A program made the translations under genes and the position numbers. Source: Camelus bactrianus (Eukaryota > Chordata > Mammalia > Artiodactyla > Camelidae). Taken from it: a DNA stretch of 64,000 nt. The notes beneath the pieces are model-generated. The model was given only the letters and a program-made list of their open reading frames with translations. It did no database searches and was not told where the DNA came from. The stretch spans positions 124,957,049 to 125,021,048 of the forward strand of contig NC_133541.1 in NCBI RefSeq assembly GCF_048773025.1, given 5' to 3'. Positions 44,271 to 55,815 of the stretch are shown piece by piece; the stretch's first letter is position 1, and each line of letters opens with the position of its first letter.

Positions 44271-46720
44271 TCACAATGTGTCAGACACTATGGTCAGAGT
44301 TGGGAATACAGAAAAGAATGACACAGTCCTTGCCCTCAAGGTGCTCACTGTCTATTCGAGGAGGCAGACACATAAACTGTTGTTTACAGTGCAGTGTGAT
44401 GAGAGTATGCATTCAGTTTTATGAAAGCCCTTAGAAGGGGCATCAAGTGCACTCCTAGTGACTCAAAGTGTTCAGAGAAGGTGACTCCTGTGGTCCTCTA
44501 TCAAGGATGAGTACAAGTTAGCACAGTTTTGGTAGAGAATTGATGGAAGATATTCCAGGAAGAGAAAACAGCATGCACAAAGCAAGAAAGTACATGGCAC
44601 ATTCAAGGAACTAACAAAATCATTGTGGCCAATTAAAGAGCTGGGGGAATAGGGTTGCTAGAGTGGTATTAGATGAAATCAAAGAGGTAAGAAAGAACCA
44701 TAGCATTTATGACTCTAAGACAAATGAATAGACATTGATGGGTTTTCAGCAAGGAAGTGACATGGTCAGACTGGCATTTCAGAAATGTCACTATGGCTTC
44801 AGTGTAGAAAATGGATTGGAGAAGATTCTCACAATAAGGAGACTAGTTAGGAAGTTGGCACAGCAGCTTGGATCTTAGCAGTGGATGTGGGAAACACTGA
44901 ACATATTTGGAATATATTTTGGAGGCATGGTTTATAGATATTGGTACTGATTGGTTGTTGACGGGTTGAAGGAGAGGGAGAAGTCAAAATAAGGATGAGT
45001 ATAGGCAAAGATTTCTTAACAGAACACAAAAAGAACCTATAAAATGAGACATTATATATTGACTTCATTAATATTAAGAATTTCTATTCATTCAAAGATG
45101 CCATTCAGAAAGTGAAAAGGCAAGCAGTAGACTAGGAGAAGATATTCACTTACATATGTCTGTTGGATAGCTCATGTCTAGGATATAAAAAGAAATTTTA
45201 CACATCAAGAAGGAAAAGGCAGCCCAATTTAAAGTTTAGTTAAAGATTTGAAGAGTCATTTTACAAGAGGACTTCCAAATGGCTAATAAGCCATGAAAAG
45301 GTGATCAGCATTATTAATCATTAGGGAAATGCACATTAAAACCATAGTGAGATACCACTACACACCCACCGGAATGACTAAAATTTAAAAGTCTGACAAT
45401 ATTACAGTGTTAGCAAGGATGTGGAACAATTAGCTGTCTCATATACTGCTGGTAGGAGTGTAAATTGGTACTAGCATTTTGGAAAATTGTTTGACAGCAT
45501 CTGCTAGAGTTCAATAACCTATCTTGTGACTCAAAAGTTCCACTTCTGGGTATATACCTGAGATAAATGAATGGCTACGCTTACCAAAAATATGTTTAGA
45601 AATGTTAATGTCATTGTTATTCACAAAAGCCTCAACTGTTCACAGACAACCCAAAGGTCCATCAACAGTGGAATGGATAGTTCAATTTGGGTATAGTCAT
45701 ACAATGTAACACAACTGAGTAATAAAAAGAACAAACTATTGATACAAGCAATGATGAGGATGATTCTCACAGATGTAATGTTTGTGAAAGACAGAAGAGT
45801 ACCTGCAGTAGGAACCCATTCATGTAAGCAGGCAGAACTAGTCAAAGGTGATAGAAGTCAGAGTAGTGGTTATCTTTGGATGCTAGTACTTATGGGAAGG
45901 GGCACTGGGGAGCCTTCTAGGTACTAAAAACATTCCGTACCTTGATACAGTTGGTGGTTACATGGGTGTGTACATATGTAAACATTCATCGAACTTTACA
46001 CTTAACAGTGTTTTCACTTTACTGTATGTATATAATACCTCAGAAATAATGAAATAGGAGTAAAAGATGACTTTCAGACTTCTAATCAGAACAACTGAAT
46101 GGACGGTCCTGCCATTGGCTGAAGTGAGGAATATAAGTATAGTAACTGGGGCCAGCATAGGGGTTGCAGAGAGGGGATGAGCTCACATTTGGACATTCTG
46201 AGTTGTATGTGCCTGAACACCCCGAGATAGATCAGACTAAAACTTAGGAAAGAGCTCTAGACTGGATTCTTCAAATTAGTGGCTATTTTCTATACACAAG
46301 TGTATATTGTAGCCATAAAATAGGACAAAAGCACGGAGCCCAGAAGATTCACAATCATGAATGATCTTTGCTTTTAGAAGCATTTATGCAGAAAATAGGG
46401 TGGAATAATGAATAACACTGGTGAAAAATATTGAGGCTAGTTGATGAAGGGTCTTACATCTTAATCTGAAGAATTGGGAATTGATTCAAGGTGTAGTGGG
46501 AAACCATTACAGGTTCTTGAGCCTGAGAAGAATCTATTCAAAAGCTCCTTAAGATAGATTATTCCTGTTGCCTTAGATGTAAAAGATGTACAGGAACAGG
46601 CCGAGGCTGGAAAGGGAAAGTCCGATGAGGAGGCCAACTGTGGTCTTTCAGGCTTGAGGTCAGAAGTGCTTGGCCAGAGCAGGGCCATTGCTGATGAAGA
46701 GGGGAGGACACAAGACCAAG
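44271..46720 (-). mobile_element. Long L2 LINE interrupted by an L1
   Basis: Reverse L2 from the tail ('cacagtccttgccctcaagg') through 'attccaggaagagaaaacag', 'cagcaaggaagtgacatggt', 'aaaatggattggagaagatt' and 'tatattttggaggcatggtt' to 45002. It resumes at 46061 with 'gatgactttcagacttctaa', 'cacatttggacattctgagt'. A further L2-like stretch at 46430-46720 ('tgatgaagggtcttacatct') repeats an earlier part of the order, so it may be a second copy. Confidence 0.7.
45003..46060 (+). mobile_element. L1 3' end nested in L2
   Basis: A forward L1 ORF2 end and 3'UTR: 'aaagatttcttaacagaaca', 'cagaaagtgaaaaggcaagc', 'gtgagataccactacacacc', 'ctgctggtaggagtgtaaat', 'tccacttctgggtatatacc' and 'gcaggcagaactagtcaaag', then the 3' end at about 46055. 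Over 1 kb, 5' truncated, frame-broken, of L1M type. Target-site copies are too eroded to define. Confidence 0.85.
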
Positions 46721-46854
46721 AAATGGTGAGGCAATGGTCAGCAGCACTGACAGGATGTGAGGGAAAAAGAAAACTAAAGTCTAGCTCCAGCTGAAGTAAC
46801 GTGAGGCAGCAGCCTTCTTCGGATCAGCACTTGAACCCGTTTCATAGTCATTGA

Positions 46855-46940
46855 GCGTATTTAATGAACTAACACGTGTAAAGTGCTTAGCACAATGCCC
46901 GACACATGCCAAGTGTTCAATTAGCTTAGCTGCTATTATT
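46855..46940 (+). mobile_element. MIR SINE 3' part
   Basis: 'taacacgtgtaaagtgctta', 'gcacaatgcccgacacatgc' and 'caagtgttcaattagcttag', the MIR 3' half. Confidence 0.8.
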
Positions 46941-47394
46941 CTGTCCACAGCTGCTCACTGCTGGAAGAATTCTTGTAACAAGGCAGGTCGGTTCTGCTTT
47001 AAATTCATCATTACCAACCTCAGGTGGGTCCTTAACACCGCTTACGCCTTCACTCGCCGTACGCACTGTTTCACATCTTTTCTCCCTTCCTCGAGGGCCT
47101 TGTCCCACTTCACCCTTTCATTCTTGATACGTGACCCAGCCTCTTGCATCGCAGGGAATATAGATACCAGCAGAAAATACTCCCCCAACAGTTCACTGCT
47201 CAGTCCAGTGATTGCATCTGACTCATCCTCTCCTCCACACCTGCTGTCACCATGGAGAGGTGTGCTATGCCAAAAAGCTAGTACCCTAGAGAGTACTACT
47301 TCCTGCCTACTCTGGACCTTTATGAAATATGGGGGTCAACCCATTACCTTTCTCTTTAACCTCTTTGTCTGTAGAGCAGAGGAAGAAAATGCAA
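46941..47394. other. Unique DNA crossed by a chance frame
   Basis: The plus strand is open for 215 codons from 46851 to 47498. It starts inside one MIR and ends inside another, has no domain, and codes in MIR sequence that is not known to be exonic here. I treat it as chance. Confidence 0.5.
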
Positions 47395-47605
47395 AGTCTC
47401 TCACTGCCTGGGTTCACACACTGGTTTTGCTACTTACTAGCTGTGAGATTCTGGGAAAATCTCTTAACCTCTTAGTGCCACCATGTCCTCAACTGTAAAC
47501 TGTTCTCAGCTAACCACCTCACTGGGTTGCTTGTGAGCCTTCAATAAGACCATGCATGTAAAGTGCTTAGCCAGTGTCCAAGATGTGTGTTATCCATTAC
47601 TTCTT
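47395..47605 (+). mobile_element. MIR SINE, near full length
   Basis: A forward MIR: 'actgcctgggttcacacact', 'gctacttactagctgtgaga', 'atctcttaacctcttagtgc' and 'atgcatgtaaagtgcttagc'. Confidence 0.9.
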
Positions 47606-47759
47606 GAATTTTTCTTCAGAATTTAAATATTCTCAAGTGTCTCCCATCTAAAAAAATATAAAAGCCCTTGTGGACCCCCACATGCTCCTCCATAATACTG
47701 CTTCATTTATTTGTTGCAATATAATAAATGAATGAATAGTATGTGCATGTTGTATTTGC

Positions 47760-48075
47760 TTCCTCCCCTCCAATTCATTCTTCAAATCCTTCCAATCTTG
47801 TCAAGGTCACCAATGACTGGAATGTTGCAGGATCCAACAGACACTCTTCTATCCTCATCTTGTTTAACCTTTCAGCAGAAGTGGCTTTTGAGCATACCCT
47901 CATGCTTTACTGCCTCACTGCCTTTGGTTTCAGGGTCCCCCATGATCTTGGTTCTTCTCCTACCATTCTGGCAGATGCTGCACTTTTTTGTTGCCCAGTC
48001 TTCCTCTACCCAATCTTAGGTTCTCAAGGCTCTGTCCTAGCCCCTCTCATGACTTCAGTTATCATCTGCATTAGT
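47760..48075 (+). mobile_element. L2 ORF2 fragment
   Basis: A forward L2 reverse-transcriptase region: 'tcttgtcaaggtcaccaatg', 'ctatcctcatcttgtttaac' and 'caaggctctgtcctagcccc'. Confidence 0.7.
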
Positions 48076-48170
48076 CAGTATAGGCTGTGTTATGCTATGA
48101 TCACAAATTAGTCCTGAACTCTCAGGGACTGAACACACAAAAATGGTTTATTTCTTAAAAGCTTATCACA
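48076..48170 (+). mobile_element. Unassigned interspersed repeat fragment
   Basis: 'gcattagtcagtataggctg' and 'aaaaatggtttatttcttaa' resemble one end of an old LTR or DNA element that I cannot name. It separates two L2 pieces. Confidence 0.3.
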
Positions 48171-48259
48171 CTCCCCTCTCCAACTTTTATCTCCTCCCTG
48201 GAGGAGAATATCGTGAGTTACCAAGTTTCAAGTTATTTCAAATCCAAAATATTCCTTGA

Positions 48260-48535
48260 ACCCCACCACTTCTCACAGAAGTGGTCATGTCATTCCCCTG
48301 CTCAAAACTATTGAAGATCTTCTCATTACTCTAAGGTAAGTCCAGACCTTCTCCCATGACCCACAAGGCTGTGAGTGACCAACCCACTGTGGTATTCTCA
48401 AGCTTTATCTCATATCTCACATGATCCTTCCCTGGTGCACTCTGCTCCTGTTGGTCACACGGGCGTTCCTTCAGTTCCTTGAACACACCAGAGACTCTTT
48501 CCTCTGGACCTTGTGTGTTGTTCCAAAAGTACTCG
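48260..48535 (+). mobile_element. L2 LINE fragment
   Basis: A forward L2: 'ggtcatgtcattcccctgct', 'caaaactattgaagatcttc' and 'ttcagttccttgaacacacc'. Probably the same L2 as at 47.8-48.1 kb. Confidence 0.7.
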
Positions 48536-48559
48536 TTTTTCCACCTCTGTTTGATTTAA

Positions 48560-48665
48560 TTTCCGTAGGCAGTATAGTGTCCTGGTGACAGGGGTAGGCT
48601 CTGCAGCTGCAGAGTCTAGAACTACCTAAATTTTCTATGCCTCAGTTTGTCCATTTACTCAATGA
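48560..48665 (+). mobile_element. MIR SINE 5' part
   Basis: 'gcagtatagtgtcctggtga', 'ggctctgcagctgcagagtc' and 'tatgcctcagtttgtccatt'. Its 3' half is missing where the retroviral fossil begins to be recognisable. Confidence 0.65.
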
Positions 48666-48785
48666 AGAAATCTGTCCCCTGATGTTGGGTCTTAATACCC
48701 TGGTTCTTTCTCTCCTTTTAGGGGGTTGTATAGTAGTAAGATGCCTGCAAGGACTAACAGTCAATTCCAAGTTGTTCAATAGGAC

Positions 48786-49879
48786 TTATGCCAGTTTTAC
48801 ATTGCGTGTGCATGGTGTATGTTCATTAATTTGTAGACAATTATAGATGTGATCAATAGTTTCATGTTGTTTACATATCATTATCTTAGTAGGAGTAGAC
48901 GATACACAGCATGAAAGGCAAGAAACTATCACTTTATAAGTTACACAAACTGTAATCAAAATTGCCAATAGGAGTAACCATGTCCTTCGTAAGGTTTAGG
49001 CCAAGATTCTCCTAAACCAAACCATTTTCCTAGTATTTCCCCTAAACTGGGAAGAGGATCATTTACAGAAGAAATTTGATTCTTCATTTGTGTCATGAAA
49101 TCAATTACATCAGAATAAATCAAGTAGAACATATTTAGTATGTATTATAGCACAAATTCTCTCATCAGAAGCAGTCAGAATATCAAGGGCCATGCAGTTT
49201 TGTAGGACCACTTTTCTCATCGTGGAGACTTCTGAATTGTGAAACCTATTGGCTTGAGTACTATCATTTAATGCTTGCTGAATAACTTTTGTTAAAGCCT
49301 CCACGTGATTAATAATACCTTCTATCCCAAGTTAAGGAACGAATATCATGCCCAGATGGTCGTACCATTGGAAAACTGATCAAAACCCAGTGTGCTTGCA
49401 TTAAAGGCAAATTGACAAGCTAACCATAGGTGACCTTGAGCCCAAAGGAAACCAATTGTACATCTTCCTAATCAACCTGGGGAAAGCCAAGGCCATAAAC
49501 TGTTCCATAAATCCATTGGGTCCTGTTAGGAACTACAGAGTATTTACCATCTAGTGTAAAGGAATATTTACGGCCAGGTTCAGAACAAGTGTCATTAACT
49601 GGCCAGGTAAGAGGGTCCCACTTAGTGATATTGGCAGTAATGGTAGCTTGCAGGCTTCTAAATTTAAATTTCTAAGGGCAATTCAATTAAAGTCTTAAAG
49701 AGGAGAAATCCATCAAGGTAACCTAGGAGTACTGGACATAGGTAATTGCCATAAACCCAGCAATTGGATTGATTCCTCACACTTGCAAATGACTGAGCCA
49801 AAGGAAGAGACACATTTGGCTCATAAGCAAAAGCATGAGCAATTGTGAGAGTAATTAGTATACAGACCTGGTCTGGCAT
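48786..49879 (-). pseudogene. Retroviral Env remnant (fossil)
   Basis: The minus strand carries recognisable Env segments: a surface-subunit amino part with a CWV motif near 49664-49879, and a transmembrane-subunit part with the conserved ALDILTA phrase near 49110-49304. Their order fits one env gene on the minus strand. It is broken in several places and is not a captured functional envelope gene on this evidence. Confidence 0.75.
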
Positions 49880-50464
49880 CTTGCGTCAGCTATCTTCTTC
49901 AGATGTTGTCTTCTCATTCTGGTCTGGTAGTGCTGGTCTTAGTCAAAGTTGGTTGTCAGAAACAGGAGTTGCAGTCCATTCAGGAGAGGTGGCCTAATAT
50001 GAGTGACTGTAAGGAGTCTTTTACCTCACTCTTTAGAGGAAGGGTTTCCTTATATATCAAAACACAAATTAAATACCAGTAGTAATTCAGACAAAAAGCA
50101 AAAAACAAAAACCAAAAAACAAATTATAACCATATTCATCAGTTCACTCTGTCCTATGTGACTAATTCTTATTGTTAATCTTCTGTTAATAGTTTCATAA
50201 AGCCATTAGGTTTTTCATTAGAATTCTTTAATTTCTTACCCAGTTCAATGGTACGATTTAAAAGTTATCAGAATCTTGTACTTGTCAAAAAGTCTTTTCT
50301 ATGAATCTCTTTGAAAATGAAGCAGTTTTTGCAAAAGCATCAGAGTACAACAATAACTGCCTCTAAGTAACAAAGGCTTAAAACAGTAAGGTTAAAGATC
50401 TGATTACAATGCAATTGACAAACTTGGTTATTGTGGCAGTGTATAATATTTTAAGATAATAACT

Positions 50465-50490
50465 AGAATTATCTGATAACAGATAATTCT
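50465..50490. repeat. Perfect 10-bp inverted repeat
   Basis: AGAATTATCT (50465-50474) and AGATAATTCT (50481-50490) are exact reverse complements around GATAAC. It lies in the AT-rich retroviral interior. Confidence 0.85.
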
Positions 50491-53400
50491 GATGACTGAT
50501 AACATTTTACCAGAACATATTCAACTTTTAGAAATATTTATATAATTTCTAGAACATTTACATTAATGATCTTTACCCATACAATGTAGCATAAGAAGGT
50601 CTACCAGTCATTTTACAATGCTTCCCATGTAATTAAACATACCAAATAAGCTTACTTAGTGTGATATCTTGCCATGATAAGGAGAAAAAATAGTACTCCT
50701 GAGGTATTCCAGGGCCCTTTGGAAAAGTTCAAAGTTAGCTAGAAGTCAAATAAACTTCAACTAGAATTTATCTTTGGGAAGTCTATAAAAAATATCAAAA
50801 AGATTTCAAAACATTTGGTCAAATAGAATCATAGGTCACTGTGGAACAATACTTACTTACTTAACCAAAGTGACAATAAAAGATTTCAAAAACAAATACA
50901 GAATGTTAAAACAGATTACTTAAAAGTTGAAGAAACTTTACAATCTGTTATCAAAGCAGATTAATGTTCTAAGAAAACTTTGTTCCCTTAACAAAGAGAA
51001 AACCATATTCAGGTTTTGTACCACTACACCTTTACAATTAACATTCATTTACTCAATTAAATTTATTGTAATCTTAGTCAGTCCTGACCACACATAGAAT
51101 TCCCTCCTAAGGATTCTTTTTTTTTTCCTCGCAAATTCTCTACAATTCTCTATCCATATTAATTTGTCCCTTATTTTCTTTTCCCTTAAGAAACTGCATT
51201 TACATTCCTTATACCTTATTTTTTCCTTGTGTACAAAGATGTTTTCCTTATTAATTTTAGTAGTTTTAATTACATATTTTAATTAGAATTCTTAACCTTA
51301 AAAACCTTTAGTTTCTAGCAAAAACTACAAAGCAAGTTATTTTGAACTTTTTGTCATTCTAGCATTTCCTGATTGCCAAATTGATGAATTTATCCTGTAA
51401 CCCAATTTGTTTCCTCAATGGGGCACATGTCCAGTGAACCCAAATATCTTTAGTTTTCCTCTAATAAGATAAAAATAGGTGAACTTAGACTTGTTTAGCA
51501 ATTAATGTTCCAGTAGCATATTTGGAAACGATCTGGATATTCCATGAATTCTCATCATTTAACTTAATTTAATAATTTCAAGTTACTAAAAATCTGGAGA
51601 AACTATCTGAAGTAGATATGCTAAAACATAATTATTCCAAAAAAGTTAATCTACTCTTATCTCATTTACATTTAATTTACTTTAAAGTTTCATCATTTCA
51701 AGTTATTTCCTTGCTGACAAATTTTATAACAGGAATAATGAGGTCTTATTTGACTTCTAGTAAACCTGGGTACAATAAAAGTATACTTAATGTTGATGAC
51801 TCTAAAGACATGTCTGTATTAATTAAACCAACAAAGTTAAACTTGTTTTCATTCATTAAAAATTAATTCTAGATGACATGATTGTGAAATTCATTTGGGT
51901 TAGTTTCTTTTTCTGAGTATTTACATCAGTGCTTAATTTCCTTTAAGCCAATTAAGTAGGGCTCTTTTACAAATTAGTTTTGGCAATACCACACATCTAC
52001 AACACACATATATAGATACATTCAAAACATAAACAGACACAGAGACCCCATAGTTCCCATTCTGAAATTTCAGCCATGAATCAGGTACAATAATACAAAA
52101 CCTATCACTTACAGAAGTGATTAGATTCAAACTGAATTTCTGGCAGATGGAACAAATCAAGGTCACCTGTTTAGATGGCTAAACACTTTTTACTAATATT
52201 TAGAGAAGACACTTAAGGTACATATTTGTCCTTGACAAGCCAAGTTCCAAATTACCTATCCTGCCTGTTTATTCTTTGGAAGGCAGCAACCTTCCTGAAA
52301 TTTGAATTTTAAAAAGATGACCTAGATAAGAGTTCCTGAAGAAGACCAGGTAGAACATTTGCATCTCAAAGGCACAGGAAGAGAAATGCATGTTCCTCCT
52401 AAGAGAACTTTTGTTCCCCTCAAGGCTAGACTCTTTTACTTGCAAGACTCTTAATATAAATAGGGGAGGTTTCGGGAATGGCCAAAGTATTGAGGGGCTT
52501 TGGATTGTTGCCAGAGCCACATCTATGGTCCTGAAAAGACTGGAGTTGTAAAGCAAGAACAGCTGTTTTTAATTCCTCAAAAATTTGAGTGGCTACCTAA
52601 ATGATATCAAGAGGCTGCCATCCCAATTCACCTGTGTTGGAATGTATTTCTTTCCTTCATTTAGCTTCGGGGAGAAAGCACCTCCAAATTCCTGGCAGGC
52701 TCTGAATATCTCCTGCGGTCCTTTTAGTCAGGCTAGTGGCCTCCCATCTTGATAATCCATTTACAAAACTTTTGAGGATCCTCCCTGGGTTCAAGAAATT
52801 CTTGAACTACGGCCTTTAGTTTGTCCTTGACAGGAAGAGCCTCAAGTGGTCCCACTGCTAAAGGTAACCTTTTAATAGTGTCTTCAGAGGAGAAAGGCAA
52901 TTCAGACAGAGGATGACTAGAGTGAGTACTCAGCTAAAGGACGATGGAGGGGAGCAGTAATGTCAGTCATAGAGGGTTTTTTGTTTTGGGTAACTTTTAT
53001 ATCATTAATTTTTCACTAGCCTTCTGCAACAAATCTTTCAATGAGGCTTTTTTTTTTTTAATTTTGAAGCCTTCTGGAGCGTCTGCATACCAATTAAAGT
53101 AGGTACAATAGTTTAACTTGTGAGTTCTCTAAAATTTTAACAATTTAGAAGTCTTTCCAATTCAAAGGATCCAAAGAGCTAGCCCTACCAATATTTCCTC
53201 CTGCTTATCTAACTTTAGAAGAATGAAAACCTCTTCCCACTCTTGTTTCCAGTGGACCCTGCAGACAGGTTCCAGACAGACTGACATGGTAAGAACTTAC
53301 CTTCTACCAGCTTCCTCTAACTGTGTGCACAAAATTCAGCTTTAGAACGTCAAAAAAAGAGCCCCATCTTGGCCATTTCAGGGTGAGATTTCCTTTAATT

Positions 53401-54299
53401 TTCAATTAAGTAGGTGCTTGCAAGCGTACATGAGCCCAGCTGGTACGTCTGTAGGTGGCTGGCTGGCCTGGGTCTCTTTGGCCTTTGAGGCACAATTTCC
53501 CACAATCAATTTGGTAGTTTAATTCAGACATGAGACATAATCTGAACAACTTTCTGAGGACAATGTGGCGGGTTATTTGTGTGCTGCTTCTGAGCCTAGC
53601 TTAACTCCTCAAGGAATTACCCTTGGGTGGGTTCACCTGCTTTATGTGTCTTGGTTTCTCCCTCCAACAGTCAAAAACCACCATGCGTGCTCAGAACACA
53701 AGATGATCAGTCTTTATATCATGTGAGCCCGGAAGGAGAGTATTTCCTTAATGGTTGTAATGGGGTTCCCCTGTAGGATCGCTACATGTCACACGGACTG
53801 ATCCTCAGACACTTCCACTAGGTTCTCAGTCACCTGAGAATGCCTTGCGGCCAGAAGGAGCCAATGTCTCTTGATGTTTGGAGCTGAATAATACTGTCTC
53901 TCATTTCCTAGCAAAAATTTTGTTCAGACCATATATCAACTTGTTTTTCTTTTTTTTTTAATTTAAGCCAAATTTAACAAAAACCCAGCCACATATGTTT
54001 CCCTGGGCCTACTGCCCAGACCGCCTAGGTCCCTGCCTAGGAAATGCCCTGGTGCCCCTTAAGATTCTAAAGTCTAAGGTAAAAACAGCTCAAATAAAAT
54101 TTTTAGGATCATCACTTAAAACCAATGAAATCTGGATATCAGGATATCAGGAGAACTCACCAGAACACCCGATTAGTACCAAGAAGCCAGTGGGGCACAG
54201 TGGGCCCATGCTGGAACTGAGCACTGGTTTGGGGTAGACTCCAGGTGTCCTATGATGGGTAGCTATGACATTCTGTTAATTCTGCCATGCATATGTCAA

Positions 54300-54790
54300 T
54301 GAAAAATTAATCAGTAGTCAATCTAAAAAAGAAATAGAAAGTTTTATTGAAGCCAACCTGAGGATTATAACCTGGGAGGCAGTCCTTCAGAAAGCTCTGA
54401 GGACTGTTCTGCTTATTAGAGGTCAAAACACAGTTATATAAGTTTTTGAGACAAAGGATTATGCATCAAATGACATATTAGTGACAGTTGGCACAACCCA
54501 GATCTGCACATACAAAGTGAGTAGTGGGTCACCGTGATCCCTGAGAAGATTAAGAAGGAAAGTTATCTCCTGAGGAGTTATCAAGTAGTGGGTCACCCTG
54601 ACTCTTTCCAAGATTAAGAAGGACTGCTATCTCCTAAGGAGGTCTGGTTAATGCAGATACACAATATACGTGAAAGGGGAGGCAGGAGGCCCAAATGGGC
54701 AGAGAAAAATTTTGTTTAAATTTTTCTTGTCTTGCCATAAAAAAGTGAAATGAGTGTCATCAGGACAAACATACACATACACGCTTTCAC
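54300..54790 (-). mobile_element. Retroviral LTR (fossil) with tandem duplication
   Basis: On the minus strand a polyadenylation signal (AATAAAACTTTC) lies at about 54333-54345, with a plausible R/U5 next to it. Upstream of it (higher coordinates) are two copies of a 64-base unit starting at 54520 and 54584 (agtagtgggtcacc). Direct repeats in U3 are usual for retroviral enhancers, which supports the LTR call. Family not named; old. Confidence 0.6.
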
Positions 54791-55699
54791 AGGAAATCCA
54801 CTTATGGGTTGACTCCAGTACTTAGGAATGTTTTATCGTCCCTGGGCTGGAGCCCTGCACAGCCCCCGTCTCTACAGAGAGCACCCCCACCTTCAGACCT
54901 CCTCTGTGGGTCCCCACTTAGCTTTAGAGAGGGTCACCCCTACCCAGAGGGACTGGACAGGCCCTTAGTAGAATCCATGCCTTCCGTCCTGGGCTGCAAT
55001 GATTTCCCACAGCTCACACCCCAAACTCAGGCCTAGTTTAGAATAAGTCTTGGGGGTATAGGGTGGGGGCTTCAGCAGGACCTCCAGATAGGCCTCTGTT
55101 CTCCCCTCCCAGGCCCTTTGACATCTCCCTGCTGGAGGGAAGGGCTCACTCACTTGTCACCTCCTTGCAGGTGATCCAGTGGGTACTAATTGGAAAGAAA
55201 CACAGGCATACAGACAGACATCTGCACATTTCTGAAGGACACAGATTCTCCAAACAGGGTTGTCTAAATCCTTGTTAAGGAAGAGAAGTGTTTCCTGACA
55301 CCACAGCCGTTGGCCCAGCTAACCCAAGCCCACTCTGGAGATAGTGTTTACTCTCTTATGCAGAGCTGGGTCAGTCCCTCTTTGTTCCTTTTAGTGCTTT
55401 TAAGACTTTGCCTCAGGGGCCTGTAGGTGCATAAGAAATGGAAGCCATTACCAGGGTACTTACCTCTTAATGGCCACCACTTAGCTACACAAACACCTGG
55501 CAGAAGCTTTAAAATGAATGGATTTCTTTTGTCTTGCCTTTTTGAGTGTGGTCACTTTGCTGGGCAGGGTGCTCTGCTGTAATCTCAGTGGGCCCCAGGG
55601 GTTCCAAAGTGAGTATCCTTTAGCCCAAGTAACTGCTTGGGCTGGAGATGCTGATGGGACAACAGTGGCTGCTCTCCTGGTTACCTATAAAGTGAGCTG
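54791..55699. other. Unique non-coding DNA
   Basis: GC-richer than the fossil beside it. No gene or repeat recognised; frames are short. Confidence 0.5.
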
Positions 55700-55815
55700 A
55701 ATGATTATTTAACATCTATATCTTTGCCTCCAGCTGAACGCTCCACGTTTGTCCCTGTATCGCAGAGCCTGGCCCATAGTCAGTGCTTAATGAATATTTA
55801 GTTAATGAATCAATC
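55700..55815 (+). mobile_element. L2 3' tail fragment
   Basis: 'cctgtatcgcagagcctggc', 'ccatagtcagtgcttaatga' and 'atatttagttaatgaatcaa', a forward L2 terminus. Confidence 0.75.

Larger units (their letters stand above)
48780..54790 (-). mobile_element. Endogenous retrovirus fossil, minus strand
   Basis: About 6 kb of retroviral-type sequence in reverse orientation. Env-like remains lie at the low-coordinate end, an AT-rich interior follows at 50.0-52.2 kb, Gag-region-like sequence is likely at 52.6-53.3 kb, and one LTR lies at 54.3-54.8 kb. I cannot see a second LTR at the env side. It is heavily broken (many breaks, no complete gene). The Env style suggests a gamma- or class I-like element. 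The outer borders are uncertain by about 100 bases, and the LTR could belong to a different insertion. Confidence 0.6.

Noticed and set aside
43912-44274. Lysine/glutamate/arginine-rich minus-strand frames
   Set aside because: The opposite strand of the CCTT microsatellite.
43844-44434. 196-codon open frame
   Set aside because: Its bulk is the CTTT/CCTT microsatellite translated as FLPS repeats; low complexity only.
46851-47498. 215-codon open frame, the longest in the window
   Set aside because: It starts in one MIR and ends in another, has no domain and no plausible initiation context; a chance frame.
23046-47500. CRISPR-like or prokaryotic tandem arrays
   Set aside because: No regularly spaced direct repeats with unique spacers; the repeated phrases are dispersed MIR, L2 and SINE copies, and the genome is mammalian.
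49110-49304. A captured, functional retroviral envelope gene (syncytin-like)
   Set aside because: Only separate, short Env segments remain in a heavily broken fossil. Nothing suggests a maintained gene.
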